From Ypsolopha sequella (taxonomy: Eukaryota > Arthropoda > Insecta > Lepidoptera > Ypsolophidae), in contig OW204000.1 in NCBI GenBank assembly GCA_934047225.1, positions 14,774,001-14,838,000 of the forward strand: a stretch of 64,000 bases of DNA. Reading direction: 5' to 3'. The notes below the pieces were generated by a model. It saw only the letters and a program-made list of their open reading frames with translations. It searched no databases and was not told the DNA's origin. Positions 11,268-28,600 of this stretch are shown here, piece by piece (the stretch's first letter is position 1; each line of letters begins with the position of its first letter). The translations under genes were made by a program, and so were the position numbers.

Positions 11268-14200
11268 TTAACAGTTTTTCACTTTCATCATAGCTACTCC
11301 ATTACAGCTGGTTGTACCACCAAGGACGACAGCAAAGAGACTAGACTCTCTCAAACTGTTCCAAATCGTTTCTATCCATTTATCTATCTTGTGCATCTCT
11401 GCAGACTCATTATCTTCTTCGAGATGAAGTTTTAAATGTCCCATAGCAAAATTGTATTCATTAACAGCTTCACCTAATGAAGCGACCACTTCTTCTTTAT
11501 CGTCTAACGTACTCAACTTTACTTTCTTTGTCTTAACTTTTTTTAATTGAGAGTGAAAACTCTCTTTCGCTTTCATCAGGTATGTGTGATAGTCACCAGT
11601 TATATCATCACAACCAATTACTATTGATGTTTTTCTTTGTTCTATCATATGGTTAAATATAGATAGAGCATATTGTTCTGTTTTTGCCATATTTATAAAA
11701 TTATCTTTGTATTTCTGCCTGTTAGTGTGTACAGCATCGCCAAATTCTATGGTTTTACTTAGCTTTAGTTGAACAAGTTTCATTGATGCTAATGAATCCT
11801 CAACGGAGTCGTGTCCTTTGTTACCCCGCTGTATATCTTCTTGCAAAAGCTCTTTTGCTAAAGCCTTAAGCTTGGGTTTCCGAGTCCTTTGTCCAGTAAA
11901 GTTGAATATAAGACTGGTATCTATGACATAAGGATGCATCATTTTAAGTGCATGCAAATCAGTATTCAGTGACTGGCCAATAAGAATAGCATCGGCAGGT
12001 AATAAAGCTCTTAATTCATCTTGCACATCTTCTAACCTTTTAGTAACATCTTCAAGCATTACTTTGGTAACTCCTGAGTATCGAGTTAAATAGTCAGTGA
12101 TATTGTTGTATGGCTTTACTAATGTTTCATATACAGTTTTATGTTCCTCATTGACAATAGAGACTCTAGTAAGTTCGGAGCCTGCGTTTGTCATGCACAT
12201 CTCACAGTCCAATCCGAACATTGGTGATTTATCGGTAACAGGCTGGTAGACATCTTTTGTCATCACATAATCAGAGTAGATCTTTTGAAGCTTTCCTTTC
12301 ATAGGTATTGGGTAGTTCTCTTCTGCAAGTTGCCATGCAGACATAATAAGCTGTGTTCTTGGAAAATTATCATCCAAACAAAGATTTTCAGATACGTTTT
12401 CAGTATTTTCAATTGGGAACATTGCTCTCATCATGACATTCAAATCTTTTCTGGCCTCAAGTGCTAAGTTCATACTTCCATACTTTTGTATAAGGCCTTC
12501 TTTTTCTGTTTCTGACAGTGGAACCAATGCTAGTTCATCCACAAGTGAACCTTCATATGCTGAAGGTGTTAGAATCTCCACTAAATCATCAAATATGTTG
12601 TTAGATACCAAAGAGGATTTATACTTTTCCCAGTGATGAATGGAAACTCCTTCCAAAACTAAGCAAGTTGTTTGGCTGATGTGTGTGCATTTTTCTATTA
12701 CATACCAACGAGGAGCCTGTGTCAGATTGAGGTTCCCCAGTAAGGAGTGTAGGAGTAAATGTTGTACATCCGTTAGCATAAGTGCAACTCTATCATTCTT
12801 TGGTGTAGACAATGAAGCCAAATCACCAGTTTTACCTTTCAGTCGAAACTTAGGGATGTGTTTTCTCTGCTTCTTTACCAGGACATCATTGGCTAGTTTT
12901 GAATGTACATCTTCATCTATGGTATCGCCGATAGAACCTAAAATTACAAAAAAACAAATATTTAAGGAAACTCTATAAAGTGGGGGTGGAGGAAAAGAAA
13001 GAGTAGCATGAGTTCACATTCACATGAGATCGATATTGTCGGACAGATCTTGGAGTTAACATATAGTGAGATTGTGAAACAGTACAAGCGTTTTTATCAA
13101 GATGCTTACGATATCAGTTTACAATATGTTTTTAAGCTATAGAGATACAAATTTGTATATTTATTAGGAAAGGGTAATAATTAAGGGTCCGAATAAAGTT
13201 CCTGTGAACTGTGCCTAAATTTAATACTAAACAACCTGCGTTAAATGGACTAGGTACCGAAAATAAATACAAAACATACCGAAAAAAAAAACAATTTTTA
13301 CCAACAAACAAGAACTTATTCAAATTATAAAGTTGCGAAAAATAAACTGAACTTTTGCATGACATACTAAACTTAGAGACAGAAATACTGACTTTGCGAA
13401 TAAACATGCCCTGCCGAAATACAATTTTTAACGAATTGTAGGAACTAGCTTAATTTTATGTTGGTTATTATTAGTCATATCTATTATTGGTTATTGAATT
13501 ACCTTTTTAACTCTCACTTAAAGAAAATTAGAATTACTATTACTTCTCGGCTTGCTCAGAAAAAAGTGGGTTATAAATATATCGTCACGACATGAATCCC
13601 CGAGGGGTGTCAAAGGTGAACTGTGAAATGCAAGTCACAGTCCACACCCGGTGCACCCGCGTTTCACCGACGATTATTAGATATGTCCCGACGTGATGGG
13701 TGGTGAGCCCTATCGCCGTACTTCGGACAGAAATACACGCTTTTTAGGGCATGCAGGTTTCCTTACGATGTTTTCCTTCACCGTTCAGCAAGTTTTAAGT
13801 AATAACAAATACTATGCAGATCGAACATGGATCTCAAGACTGAGAGACTGAAGCCAGCCTTGCAGACAGTCCAGAGTGTTTATAAAAAATCGGAGGCGTC
13901 GAAGGAGCGCGCCGCCAGCGAATTGCACGGTGTCAGTAGAGCTGCCATCTGCCAACCTTTTGTGTTTGGCTTGGGCGTAATTTTATTAACAACCCTGCCT
14001 GTATGTTGTGGACCAGGGTCACTACAATGGTAATAAAGAAAATTGCATCCAAGTCCGTTGAGTAGTTCTCGAGTTACAACGAAACAGACAGACAAAAATA
14101 GTATAAATTGTAGTTTTGATATTAATAGTAAAATATTAACATTTAAAATTTCGCAAAAATATTCAATGTCCAGACACGACTTTTTACTATTTTATTTATT

Positions 14201-17200
14201 ACTTAGTGTATAGATATTTGGATAGAGATAACCTCAAACTTTACCAAACTTAAAAAAAAATATTCTCAATGTTTTCCATTTATGAAATGTATAAGGTCGA
14301 ATTAAATTCCAAGATCTACGATAAAAATTGTTTACAGTAATTTTAGCTAAAATTTATTTTAAGTTTGTGGAATAGTAATAACATCAGTTTTTGATGAACC
14401 TATTTAGTTTTCGCAATTTTCTGTATTTCATTCGGTAGTTTTCGATTTTATATTGAAGAAAAATTGTTGCAAACTTAGTATTTATAGCAGTAATATTCAT
14501 TATTTGAACAATCTCATTTGTAATTTATTTGTCAGAAGTTTTATTACTACCCATTAAGAAATATGATACTGCTTTAATGGTAAGTGAAATAACTTACTAG
14601 ATAAACTATTACAACTTTTATTAGTAGTAACTAGCTGTTGCCCGCGTCTTCGTCCGCGTGGAAGAACATGATGCGGCCACAGTGTGATTCCTTGGGAATC
14701 CCGCACTAAAAAGTATTCCAGTTTTTAAGTTTTTTATTTATTTTATTTATTTAAGTTAGATAAAAAGTTGTCGAACAGTGATCTCCCTTCATTCTTGGTA
14801 ATCTGCTGCTGACGACCGTACAGTGGTAACCGCATCAAAACCCGTTCAGTATTTTTTCAGATATTTTTTTTTGGTATATCATCAATGTACAGACAGACAC
14901 AGCTCTTTTCTTTTACAGTTTTTAGTTATTATAGTACCTAGTTTCATCAAAGAAGGTATCACCATCTGTTATACAATTGCTGCAACTAATTTCGCATTAA
15001 AACTTTTTATTTAGCAAAATAGATAACGCTATTTATTCTAATCATGACAACCAGCACCTTTTGATTTTTTTATATGTATTTTTATATGTAACTTCTAACT
15101 CCTAACAGTAGAAAAATCCGTTCTGTGGTTTCGGAAATGTGCGTAAGCAAAGAGACAGACAGAAAAGAATTCTAAAAATCGCTGATTTGTGTTACTCTTC
15201 TTTAGTCACCCCCTTTCTATTTTTATTACTTTCCTTCAATGTACAGACAAACCAGCTTCTACCTTTTTATTATATGTATTGAATGATTAACATAATAATG
15301 TAAATAAAAATAATATTACATATCACTTATTTCACTCACCATGTAACCATTGTAGTAGAATCATATTTTCTAACAAATATTTAAAGTGATATATCTGTAG
15401 CTTAAAAATATTATAAACCAATATTGTATATTATAAGATCTATCAAACAATATCAATATCATGTAAACTTATGCAAGTTAGTTCCTTTCCTGCCCCCGTC
15501 TCGCCGCGCGGCGTATAGGGGCAGTACACAGGTTTCGGTCAAGGTATAATGTAAGATATATTTTATTTGTATTTGAAATTCATTACTGAACTGACAATAT
15601 TATGTGAAAGAGCCTTAACTATGATTATATGTGTAACTGGCCCAACCCAATTTTAGGAAAAACTAGTTAGGTTTGTATATATACAAGGTGACTTTTTGAT
15701 CATCGTCCAAATTCATACTGGAGGCTCGATTAGTGATCAGTATCTTGGATCAGTAAAAATTTTTGTGAAATTCGTAAAATGAAATTTTGGCTTCCAATAG
15801 AAATTCAGTTCCAGTCCCGAGTGAATCACTATGGGGAGTCGAAATTTCATTTTACTAATTTCACCAAAATTGTTATTGATCCATGATACTGATCACTTAC
15901 CAAGCCACCAGTATGAATTTGGACGATGATCAAAAAGTCACCTTGTATATATATGTATGTATGAACATTTGTCAGATGATGATAACTCTGGTATCGTAGA
16001 TCAGAACGTTATGAAATTTGGCAGGCGAGTAAATGAGACAAAAAGAATTTTTAAGTTTGAACATGAACCAAGTTTGTCAAGGTGTTGCCAAGATACGGGG
16101 TTATAAGAGGTACACATGAATTTACTTTGAGGTGGTCTATTGCTGATCAGTTTTTCAGCCTTTATAGAATTAGGTCAGTTGTCTGTCTGTCTATGTGTCA
16201 AGGCCTTTGAGTTGCTGGTCATCTTGACCAAGGGATTTAATTCATTTATAGTCAACAAGGAACCCTTATAGTTTTCGTCTGTCTGTCCGTGACTTAGCTC
16301 AGAGACTCTTATGCCGAGTTGTTCGAAACAAATTTTAATATTTAAGTAGAGATTAAACTAATTGAATCACGAGAATCATGATTTTCTGTTGCACGAAACC
16401 TCCAATATAAATATTTAAGCAACCTTTATTTATTTAAATAAAAATCTGTCAAACTCATGATTATCTTCGAGTTTATGTTGTTCGAACGCAATTTTACCTC
16501 CGTTAGCGTCCAATTTGACACTTGATTAAATTAAAATTTAAGTGGCAACAATCCTGTACTTATCCCGCTAAATGGGAAGATGGCTGACCATGTCACAGCT
16601 GATTTTGAAGAAAGTATAACATTTATAGCGGTAGGTGGCGTGGCGTGCTCTTTGCTTTGCTGTACAATTTTGCTGCAAGCAATTATTGTAAACCAGATAG
16701 AAACTCGTAAAAAGAAAAGAAAGAACTTGGTTGCAGAAGGAGATTGTATTCAATCGCGAGTACATAAAAGTATTTCAAGTTTGGTGTAAGATTAATGTCG
16801 CTGGGTATAACTAATAAACAATTTCAAAGATCGTGAATGCACCATTATTTATTCCTGGCTCCAAATGGAGAGCACACCAAGGCTTTACTAGGTTTTGACC
16901 AGTATCCTCAGAATCTCTACTCTTCTCTCCAGTTAAGTGGTGACTATTTAGGTACGAACAGGAATTTATGGAACGGTTTAGGTTCTCAAAAGCTGCTGCT
17001 CAAGTTATATTATCGAGGATAGAACATAACTTTTCTTCTTCAACTGAAAGGTCAAGATCAATCGACGCAACCCAGCTTTTAGTTATGCTGAGGTTCTATG
17101 CAACAAGCACCTTTCAGCAGTTGTTGGGTGACACAATACAAGCCGACAAATCAACTGTTTGTAGAATAATTCAAAAGGTATTTTTTTGGACTTGCCATGG

Positions 17201-18182
17201 TTCCCGGAAACCTTTTATTAAACCACTTTGCAGAAGTAAAATGCGAACCTAAGGTTATTCAATTTCAATTTTGTTGTTTGACATGACAGTCAGTTATAGG
17301 GAGCACGTATGTTCTATATCGGTGACAAATTTGCGAACTATTAATAAATTAGCTTCTAACTTCAATGACATAAAAGTCATTTTACTATTATTAACATTCA
17401 GTGGCGCCACATCTAAATACACATAATGCGGGTTATGAAAAGATTTGAAAGAGTGTTGATCATTTTTATTCTGTGTTCAGATTAATTTTATTTTTATATC
17501 AGGAAACACTTAATTATCACTTAAAGGAAAGTAAAAACATTTCGAACAACAGCTTCAAATTTAATCACGAGATTATGTAATCTTGAGATTAGATCCCAGT
17601 TAGCTAACGGAAAATTAGCGTCGTTTTCGTGCAACTCAGCGTTAGTGAGTAGATAGCTAAGTAGGCTTTACAAGTTGTAGTGTATTGAACATAGAGGGTG
17701 ATTTATACATGTCAGTGCATAATGTGAAGGTAGCTGGAAATCATCAGTCTGGCTTATGTCAAAGACCTAATCTGTGCTGCACATCAATACTGAGACTATA
17801 ATTGTAAGTAAGTATATAATAGTGGTGATGAGAAAAAACTAGAAAAAGTGCATAAAACGTTTATATCGAGGGTCTACTGCGAGAACCAACTAAGTACAAG
17901 TTTTATAGTTTTGAGAAAATCAGTTTTCAATGTTGACACTAATTGACAAATTTCGATGCTTCCTTAGGTATTAGTTGGTTTAAAATAAAAAGATCTCAGG
18001 ATCCAAAAGGCCTATCATTTAACTGGTTTTACCAGAAGAAAGGGCACAAAAAATCCGAGTAAAGCTGTTTTATTAACTCATTGTTGGCCATTTTGTCACT
18101 TAGTCGGTTCTCGCTGTATACCCTCGATATAGTGTATACATTAGAGTAGTGTAGAAAAAATTCAACTTTATAGCAAAAATAT

Positions 18183-18221
<39 letters not shown>

Positions 18222-19027
18222 CAATCAAAAAGACATGATTTGATAAAAACATTAATTGCTCTGGTAACAGTAAGTGAGGTTACTTTTTCCACTATCAAAG
18301 TGAAATTGGACAAACATTTTTATCATACACCTAATGAGATTGTGGAATCATGCAAATGTTATATTAGTAATCAAGAGAAAGCAGAAATGATGAAAGATTA
18401 TATAACAAGACTACAGAAGTTGTGTATAAACTGTAACTTTACTGTTTTGGAGTGTACACTAAGACATTGATTGGTGTGTGGCATTTTAAATAAAGAAGTA
18501 CACAGGGAATTCTTACAAAACACTTCATTAACTCTTGTTAAAGCTTGTGAAACTGCATTATCACATGAAACAGTGATAGTAGATTCTAATATTATCATTA
18601 ACACCGGGCCCAAGTAGAGTGAGTGAACCAAAGATAAATTTTGAAGAATCTATGGAAGTGAACAAAATCACAGGTAAAATAGACAGCAAGAGGACAGGAA
18701 AATCTTGATTTCGATTTGATAGAAAACATTTCGGGTACTGTGAGTTCCGCTAGAGTAAAAGTAACATCTCCTTCAGTTACCATTAGTAGGTAACATCGAT
18801 CAATATGTTCCTAGTATAAAACAAATAGCCCCCTTCTAAGTCCGCATAATGTGACAAGCAACTACGGAGCCCTACACTGCGCGTGGCCGGTGGCCCTACA
18901 CGCACTTGTTCTTACTCTTTGACTACTGTGCCAAGGTTTAGATTTTTGTGTATAACTTACCTGTATCCTTTCCATTCACTACTCGACGTTTTTTTGCAGA
19001 AGGACCATTAGTGGTTTTAGAAGACAT
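11268..19027 (-). CDS. REXO5: RNA exonuclease of the REXO5/NEF-sp type (DEDDh family)
   Basis: Two coding exons: 19027-18961 (ATG, 22 codons plus one base, donor GTAAGT) and 12937-11268 (acceptor TTTTAG, stop TAA). They join in phase 1 to give 578 residues. The first exon is basic (SAKKRRVVNGKD), a likely nuclear localisation signal. The exonuclease domain spans roughly residues 260-410. It has FGLDCEMC with Asp266 and Glu268, GQSLNTDLHALK with Asp349, and HDSVEDS with His398 and Asp403, so the DEDDh set is complete. Such enzymes trim 3' ends of structured nuclear RNAs such as snoRNA and rRNA. The C-terminal RNA-binding domains of the longer vertebrate protein are not obvious. A possible poly(A) signal (TTTATT on the + strand) lies at 11240-11245. 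Intron 1 (about 6 kb) is filled with transposons. Confidence 0.9.
13580..13800 (+). repeat. Dispersed repeat, first of four copies in the window
   Basis: The shared core reads CGTGATGGGTGGTGAGCCCT followed by ATCGCCGTACTTCGG, and ends TGCAGGTTTCCTTACGATG plus TTTTCCTTCACCG. Other copies lie at 30781-30955 (minus), 40586-40780 (plus) and 45498-45633 (plus, more decayed). It has no open frame of note. It is a common interspersed element, SINE-like or Helitron-like by appearance; the class is not proven here. Confidence 0.6.
13801..15675. other. REXO5 intron stretch, AT-rich, no gene seen
   Basis: It contains a diverged LINE/SINE-type tail at about 14632-14900 (TAGCTGTTGCCCGCGTCTTC, then AACCCGTTCAGT) and two places with AATGTACAGACA. 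The rest is AT-rich and shows no coding structure on either strand. Confidence 0.5.
15676..15953. mobile_element. Palindromic MITE of about 280 bp
   Basis: The outer arms TATATATACAAGGTGACTTT (15676 onward) and its inverted copy ending at 15953 pair over at least 45 bases. These include GATCATCGTCCAAATTCATA against TATGAATTTGGACGATGATC. The inner arms (ATGAAATTTTG against GAAATTTCAT) also pair, so nearly the whole element folds back. It is non-coding. Confidence 0.8.
16575..17195 (+). pseudogene. PIF/Harbinger-type (HARBI1-like) transposase N-terminal remnant
   Basis: The clear part is 16963-17180, in frame with the ATG at 16968. It reads EFMERFRFSKAAAQVILSRI, then RSRSIDATQLLVMLRFYA, then GDTIQADKSTVCRIIQKV and a donor-like GTATTT. 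This is the conserved N-terminal helix-turn-helix region of HARBI1-type transposases. An upstream frame from 16580 (ADHVTADFEESITFIAVGG) may be the element's first exon. The catalytic DDE part is missing, so only a truncated remnant is left. It lies in the REXO5 intron, on the opposite strand to REXO5. Confidence 0.7.
18183..18221 (+). repeat. (ATG)13 trinucleotide microsatellite
   Basis: Thirteen uninterrupted ATG/GAT triplets. It sits in frame with the gag remnant that follows, so the apparent poly-Met start there is an artefact of the repeat. Confidence 0.9.
18222..18620 (+). pseudogene. LTR-retrotransposon gag remnant (Ty3/gypsy-like)
   Basis: The frame reads TLIALVTVSEVTFSTIKVKL, then HYT-free text DKHFYHTPNEIVESCKCY, then DYITRLQKLCINCNF. 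The layout matches retrotransposon gag capsid domains. A TGA at 18468-18470 interrupts a segment that continues LVCGILNKEVHREFL. No protease or polymerase follows, so this is an isolated decayed gag piece in the REXO5 intron. Confidence 0.6.
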
Positions 19028-20913
19028 TTCTATTTCTTGAATTAAATTCCAGTATAAAATTTGTAGGGTTGAATATCCATCAGTGGTTTGGTGTGTTAAT
19101 CCCATGTATTTTTTCAAGAATTATAAAATATACGCTTCATTATTGAATAGTGTTTCTTTTACGTGGATAGTATTCAGCTTGTAAATGAATAAATCAGGAC
19201 TATATTTATTACATTAAAAATGTATAAAGCGTAAATGAAGCGTGTTTTTCAAAATGCACATCAAAAATTTTGACAGCCAGGGTTACCAGATGTGATTTCT
19301 CAAATTTCCCCAAGTTCTAAATATTTTTCCCCAAAATGGTACGTTTTTCAGAAAAAAAACCAAAATTGATTTGGCGGAATATCATTACAGTATAGAAACG
19401 CAGAAAGAAAAGTAAATCTGGATGTGAGGAGCTCTGAACCGGGATTCGAACCCGGGACCTCTCGCTTACCTGATTGCTCTAACCACTGAGCTACCCAGGT
19501 CTCAACACAACTTGTGAATTTACTGATGTGCTTTCCCATACTGCAATGATATTTATAGGTATCCACTTTACAGTGAGCCACTTGGCGCCTAGAGGACGCT
19601 TAGAGTGCTAGATGACGCTTGCGAGTGATTCCCGTGAGAAAAGAGTTTTGTTTTGGAACGGTCTGGAGTAAAACACGTCAAGTAAATACATAAGCTCAAA
19701 TCAAAATAAATAAATAAAGTAAAGTACCTAGTTAAGAAGAAATTAATAAGTATGGATGGCATTGCAACCTTTGCATTTACAAGCCGTATATACTTAATGT
19801 ACTCTTTGGGTAGCGGGGATATGTCAGTCCTCGTGAGGGTGTCGCACGCGCCGGAGCACCTCGCGAAGCCTGATGAAGGTCACTCTTAAGTTGACCGAAA
19901 CGTCGAGTTTTTCTCGCATAAATAATAGTGAGTCTTAGCTGTGATATATGTCTCGTTACGATGGACACTCACCCTAATTTTAGAAAAATACATTATATTT
20001 TGGGTGCTTTGATCAACAATAGTAAACCAATATTGTATATTAAATCGCCGAAACCAGTGCAGTGCGTTATTCAGTGGAACAAACTGTGCCTTTTTGTAAA
20101 GAAAGCACACCTCCGACTATTAAGTTCCCTTTGCCTTCCCACTTGGTATGAAAACAAAACAAAAAAGAAATGGTTGGAAAAAAGGCGCGAAGTCGATGTT
20201 TGAGTTTGATGGAGTCGTTTTTTGTTTTATTGAAAAAATATTGCATTTTGGGTGTTTTGACTAACAATAGTGATAGAATATTGTGAATTAAAATCGCCGT
20301 AACCTGTGTAGTGTGTTGTTCAATGGAACAAAAGTGCAGGCTTTGCCTTTTCGTGTGTTTTTTCTAACCTTGTTGTATTTGCGTTATAAGGCTATCAGTA
20401 TAGCGGAAACGACAGGACAGTGACTTAGATAGGACAGACCTTTCAGATGATTCTCAACAGAAGAGGATAGTGCATATAAACAGATAATAACTATAACGTC
20501 AGACATGGCTGTATGGGCTAAGATCTCTTTGCCTTTCCACTTAGTGGGAAAATGAAACAAAAAAAAAAAAAATACTGGATGAGACCTCAACATAGGACTT
20601 GAATTATTAATAAAATATCGTATCAGACAAGGCTTTTGCCTAATATAATAAACATATTGAAGAGAATAAAACACCAAAGAAAAGGCTATCATGGTCTCTT
20701 AGATACCTTTGCCTGTCCAAAAATGGGACAAATTGAGGAAAAAAAAAAAAAAAAAAAAAAAGAAAAGTCAATTGAGTTTTGAGGTTACTTTTGTACATAC
20801 ATACTTTGTAAATCTTGTAATTTTTTCCCAAGAACTTAAAAAACAGGACCTATTTTAACGTTCGTGTTTTTTACCAAATTATTCTCGTATCTTATCAATA
20901 AGATCCATATAAA
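19028..20913. other. Divergent intergenic region between REXO5 and ecd, mostly SINE-like copies
   Basis: Both genes start outward from this 1.9-kb stretch, so promoters of both should lie in it, near 19030-19200 and 20850-20913. The middle is repeats: the tRNA-like piece at 19433-19500, two related units of about 245 bp (19985-20228 and 20232-20380, sharing AATCGCCG and GTGGAACAAA-like text), and two poly(A) runs (20560-20571 and 20740-20761). Each poly(A) run is preceded by CTTTGCCT and a GGGA phrase, as expected for SINE 3' ends. No clear core promoter could be assigned. Confidence 0.55.
19433..19500 (-). repeat. tRNA-like sequence, probably the head of a tRNA-derived SINE
   Basis: On the minus strand the text has a perfect D-arm (GCTCAGTGGTTAGAGC, an A-box) and T-arm (CCCGGGTTCGAATCCCGG, a B-box). 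The putative acceptor stem pairs at only five of seven positions and the anticodon arm does not pair. It therefore looks like an RNA polymerase III promoter from a tRNA-derived SINE, not a working tRNA. It lies between the divergent REXO5 and ecd genes. Confidence 0.65.
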
Positions 20914-25520
<4,607 letters not shown>

Positions 25521-25606
25521 AATAATTTTACATCAAAAAATGCTTTTATTATTTCATATAAATATGGAATCCATAACGAAGTGATAAAAAGAAACGAAAA
25601 ATAAAA

Positions 25607-28600
25607 TCAAAGATGTGCAAAAGCGCCTCCTGCGGCGACAATAGTCTCCCCAGTGACGTAGCTCGCATCATCTGATACCAAGAAGGCAACGGTGCCAGCA
25701 ATCTCTGATGGTTTACCAAAACGTTTCATAGGAACAATTGAGAGACTTTTCTCCTTGCCTGCATCTGAACTTGTTATCTGAAACACAGTAACTTATCTTG
25801 AGAAAACTGATTAAATTACGGCGTTGACAACGTAAGGTCGTGCTTGTTGCAATCTAAATAAGGGTTATTTTGTATACTCACTGCTGATGCAAACTTGGTG
25901 GCTACAATACCAGGAGCCACGCAGTTTACTCTGATGTTTTCGTGAACGACTTCATTAGCAATCGCTTTCGTGAGACCCAATAATGTTGTTTTGCTCACAC
26001 TGTAGGGTCCTAAAGGCTAGAAAAGATAAATTATGTATGACTATGACTAGAACTGCCCCTCAAAAAAAAAGAAATGTCGTGAATTTTGTCAAACAGGTCT
26101 TACTTCCATTGGTTGATAGCCAGCAATTGATGCAATAAAAACGATATTACCACCTCCTCTCTTTACTAAATGCGGGTATGCTTCTTTTGCCAAGAGCCAT
26201 GAGCATTTAACGTTAGTTTCGAATATCTTGTCCCACACCTTTTCATCTGTCTGTAAAAAAATTATAAAACGTAATCTCTTATTCTTATATCTTTATTTTA
26301 GAATCGAACGAGGAAGCTAAATAACGGCCTGCCGCAGGGGTCAGTTCTTGCTCCATCTCTTTTTCCTGGGGCCTCGCGTGTTGCCTAAATTCAACATCTA
26401 TCGCTTTCGCTTACCGGGTGATTGCTTAAAGAGATATTTTCCCTCATGGCGTAAATTCCTCCTGTCGTGTATTTTTATCCCTTTGATTAATTAAAATATA
26501 AAGATAATTATCCACCCTTACAAGGATAACAATAAATAAATAAAGACATGATTTTGTTAAGTTTCTTGTCCTTCTTCTTAGCACGACTAGTTGAATGGGC
26601 GGAGTTAGACATATAAGGTGAAATTTATTCAACCGCCTGAATTTCTATAGGAGGTTCAGTAGGTGATAGAGACTACACAATGTGAAGTTTCGCATTCGTA
26701 AGTTTGTCATCGGTTTCTGTAAATTAGAATTCGAAATTGTTTCAATTCAAAATTTTGGAAATTCTAATTTGCGAATGGAAAAACAATGGAAAATTTTGCG
26801 ATAGCAACATACAAAATACATAGACAATAAGGTTTTGTTGAATAACTATTGAGTGAATTTTGAATTTAAGTGTTTTGTTTCGATTAATTAGAAAAAGGCG
26901 GGTATTTCACAATCCGGCTGCGATACCGCTCTTAAGACACGTTTAGCAGCCGGATTTTTTAAAGGCGGGTTTTTTTAAACAACATACTGAATTTATAATT
27001 TAATTTTAGGGTTACGTCCTCAGAACATTTAATTTAAATATTCTGTGGTTACGTCCCTGAATACTCGACTAATTTAATTTCGTAGTTTTATTTCATAAAT
27101 TTTGCAAGTACTTAGTGATAAGTTTGTAATTTTTGTCAAAATTATTTAAGTCTATTAACTTATTTAAATGCTACGGAACCCTCACGACGCGAATCCTACT
27201 CGCACTTAACCGGTTTTTCTGTGTGGCTTCACTTGGTCCGTTTTACCAAACATCTATCACTTCACTCTATGGATAGGTCTACTTCGGGGCAAAGAGACAG
27301 CAACTCTTGTTTGTTTTCCGGAACTTCCAATTACTTTCTATTAGGTACCTACTTTTACCTTTCACAATGTCATAATAATTACAATTTCCACAAACCTCTA
27401 GAATCGGTGAGACGGCAGGATTGACAGCGGCATTTGAAACGAGGATATCGAGACCACCAAATTTGGAGTTGGCCTGCAAAATGTATGTCATTAATAATAT
27501 AAGGATATGTACCCATTATAATCAAATAGCTTGTGTTTAACTGAACACCAAAATTAATAAATGACCACCATTAAAATTAGTAAATGAACACCAAAATTAG
27601 TAAATGATCACCAAATTTTTAACTCCATTTTTAATGTTTTAAATTGCCAAATTGATTCTTTTGTGCCGATCATATTTTTGTGAAAACTAAAGACGTCGCC
27701 TCGCTCCACTCGCTCCACGTCGCACCTATTTTTTACCGGCATTTACTAATTTTGACAGGTGACAATTAACAGGTGGTAGAGCTGATGCCGGGCTCGACTG
27801 TGGAGGTACCACCATCTAACTTGGAGACGCCCTCAAAGTAATTCGTGGGAGAGCAAGAGGACACCTCACAGGCAAAAAACTGGTGGAGACCCACCATGCC
27901 TGGGACCGATGGATGGCGGTTTATCCATCACTAATATCCGGGCCTTATATCTAACAGACTGGTGACGGGCAGCAGCGTCACTGGATAGCTTCTACAGAAG
28001 TTTCCAACCCCATTGTGTTGTAAAAAATCAGGCTTCTCACTCGACGCAAAAACAAGTTATTACACTTTACATAATAAATTTCACACAAATTTGCTTACTT
28101 GTGATCTTGGTCGTGGCATCCACCACTACTGGTAAAGTTACTTAATTGGACGAATTTTCCCATTGCGGTGTAACCCCGCGGCCACAGCTTCAGGCTTCGG
28201 GAGGCGCGCCAAGCGGTTCTTCTTGCGACGGCGCTGGCGCGGAGAGAACAAATGTATGGAGTTGTATAGAGCCGGCCATGGGCCGCCGCTCGCGCGTCTG
28301 GTCCGGCTTCGAGTAACTTGCGCTCTCGTGACGGCAGTGTGCGGGGAGGCAGGTGGTTGAAGCAGTGATCGAGCGCACAGGACGAACCTAGTGTCGAGCG
28401 CTTTGAGCGCGCTATACATGAAGGCGCCGACGGGTGTCGTGGCAGGGCAAAGCCCGTCGCAAAAACTGCCTGGAAGCGCAGTAAGAAGCGCCGCCAGAAG
28501 CTGTGGCCCTGGCGTAAGGGTCGTGCCACGATTCACCGGCCAAACTCAAAGTAAGTATTTTATGGCGGATGGGGTACGCCTCTCCTCTCCCCCCACGTAC

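Noticed and set aside
12640..12978. 112-codon plus-strand frame
   Set aside because: Antisense to the REXO5 exon, which shows a complete exonuclease domain.
18029..18313. 94-codon minus-strand frame with poly-Ile
   Set aside because: It is a translation of the ATG microsatellite on the other strand.
19433..19500. A working tRNA gene
   Set aside because: A- and B-boxes are good, but the anticodon arm does not pair and the acceptor stem is incomplete.
28095..28536. Overlapping frames of 132 and 144 codons in the GC-rich block
   Set aside because: Long frames on both strands at once are expected in GC-rich text; composition is Arg/Ala/Pro-biased, no domain was recognised, and the frames lie within an intron of a confirmed gene.
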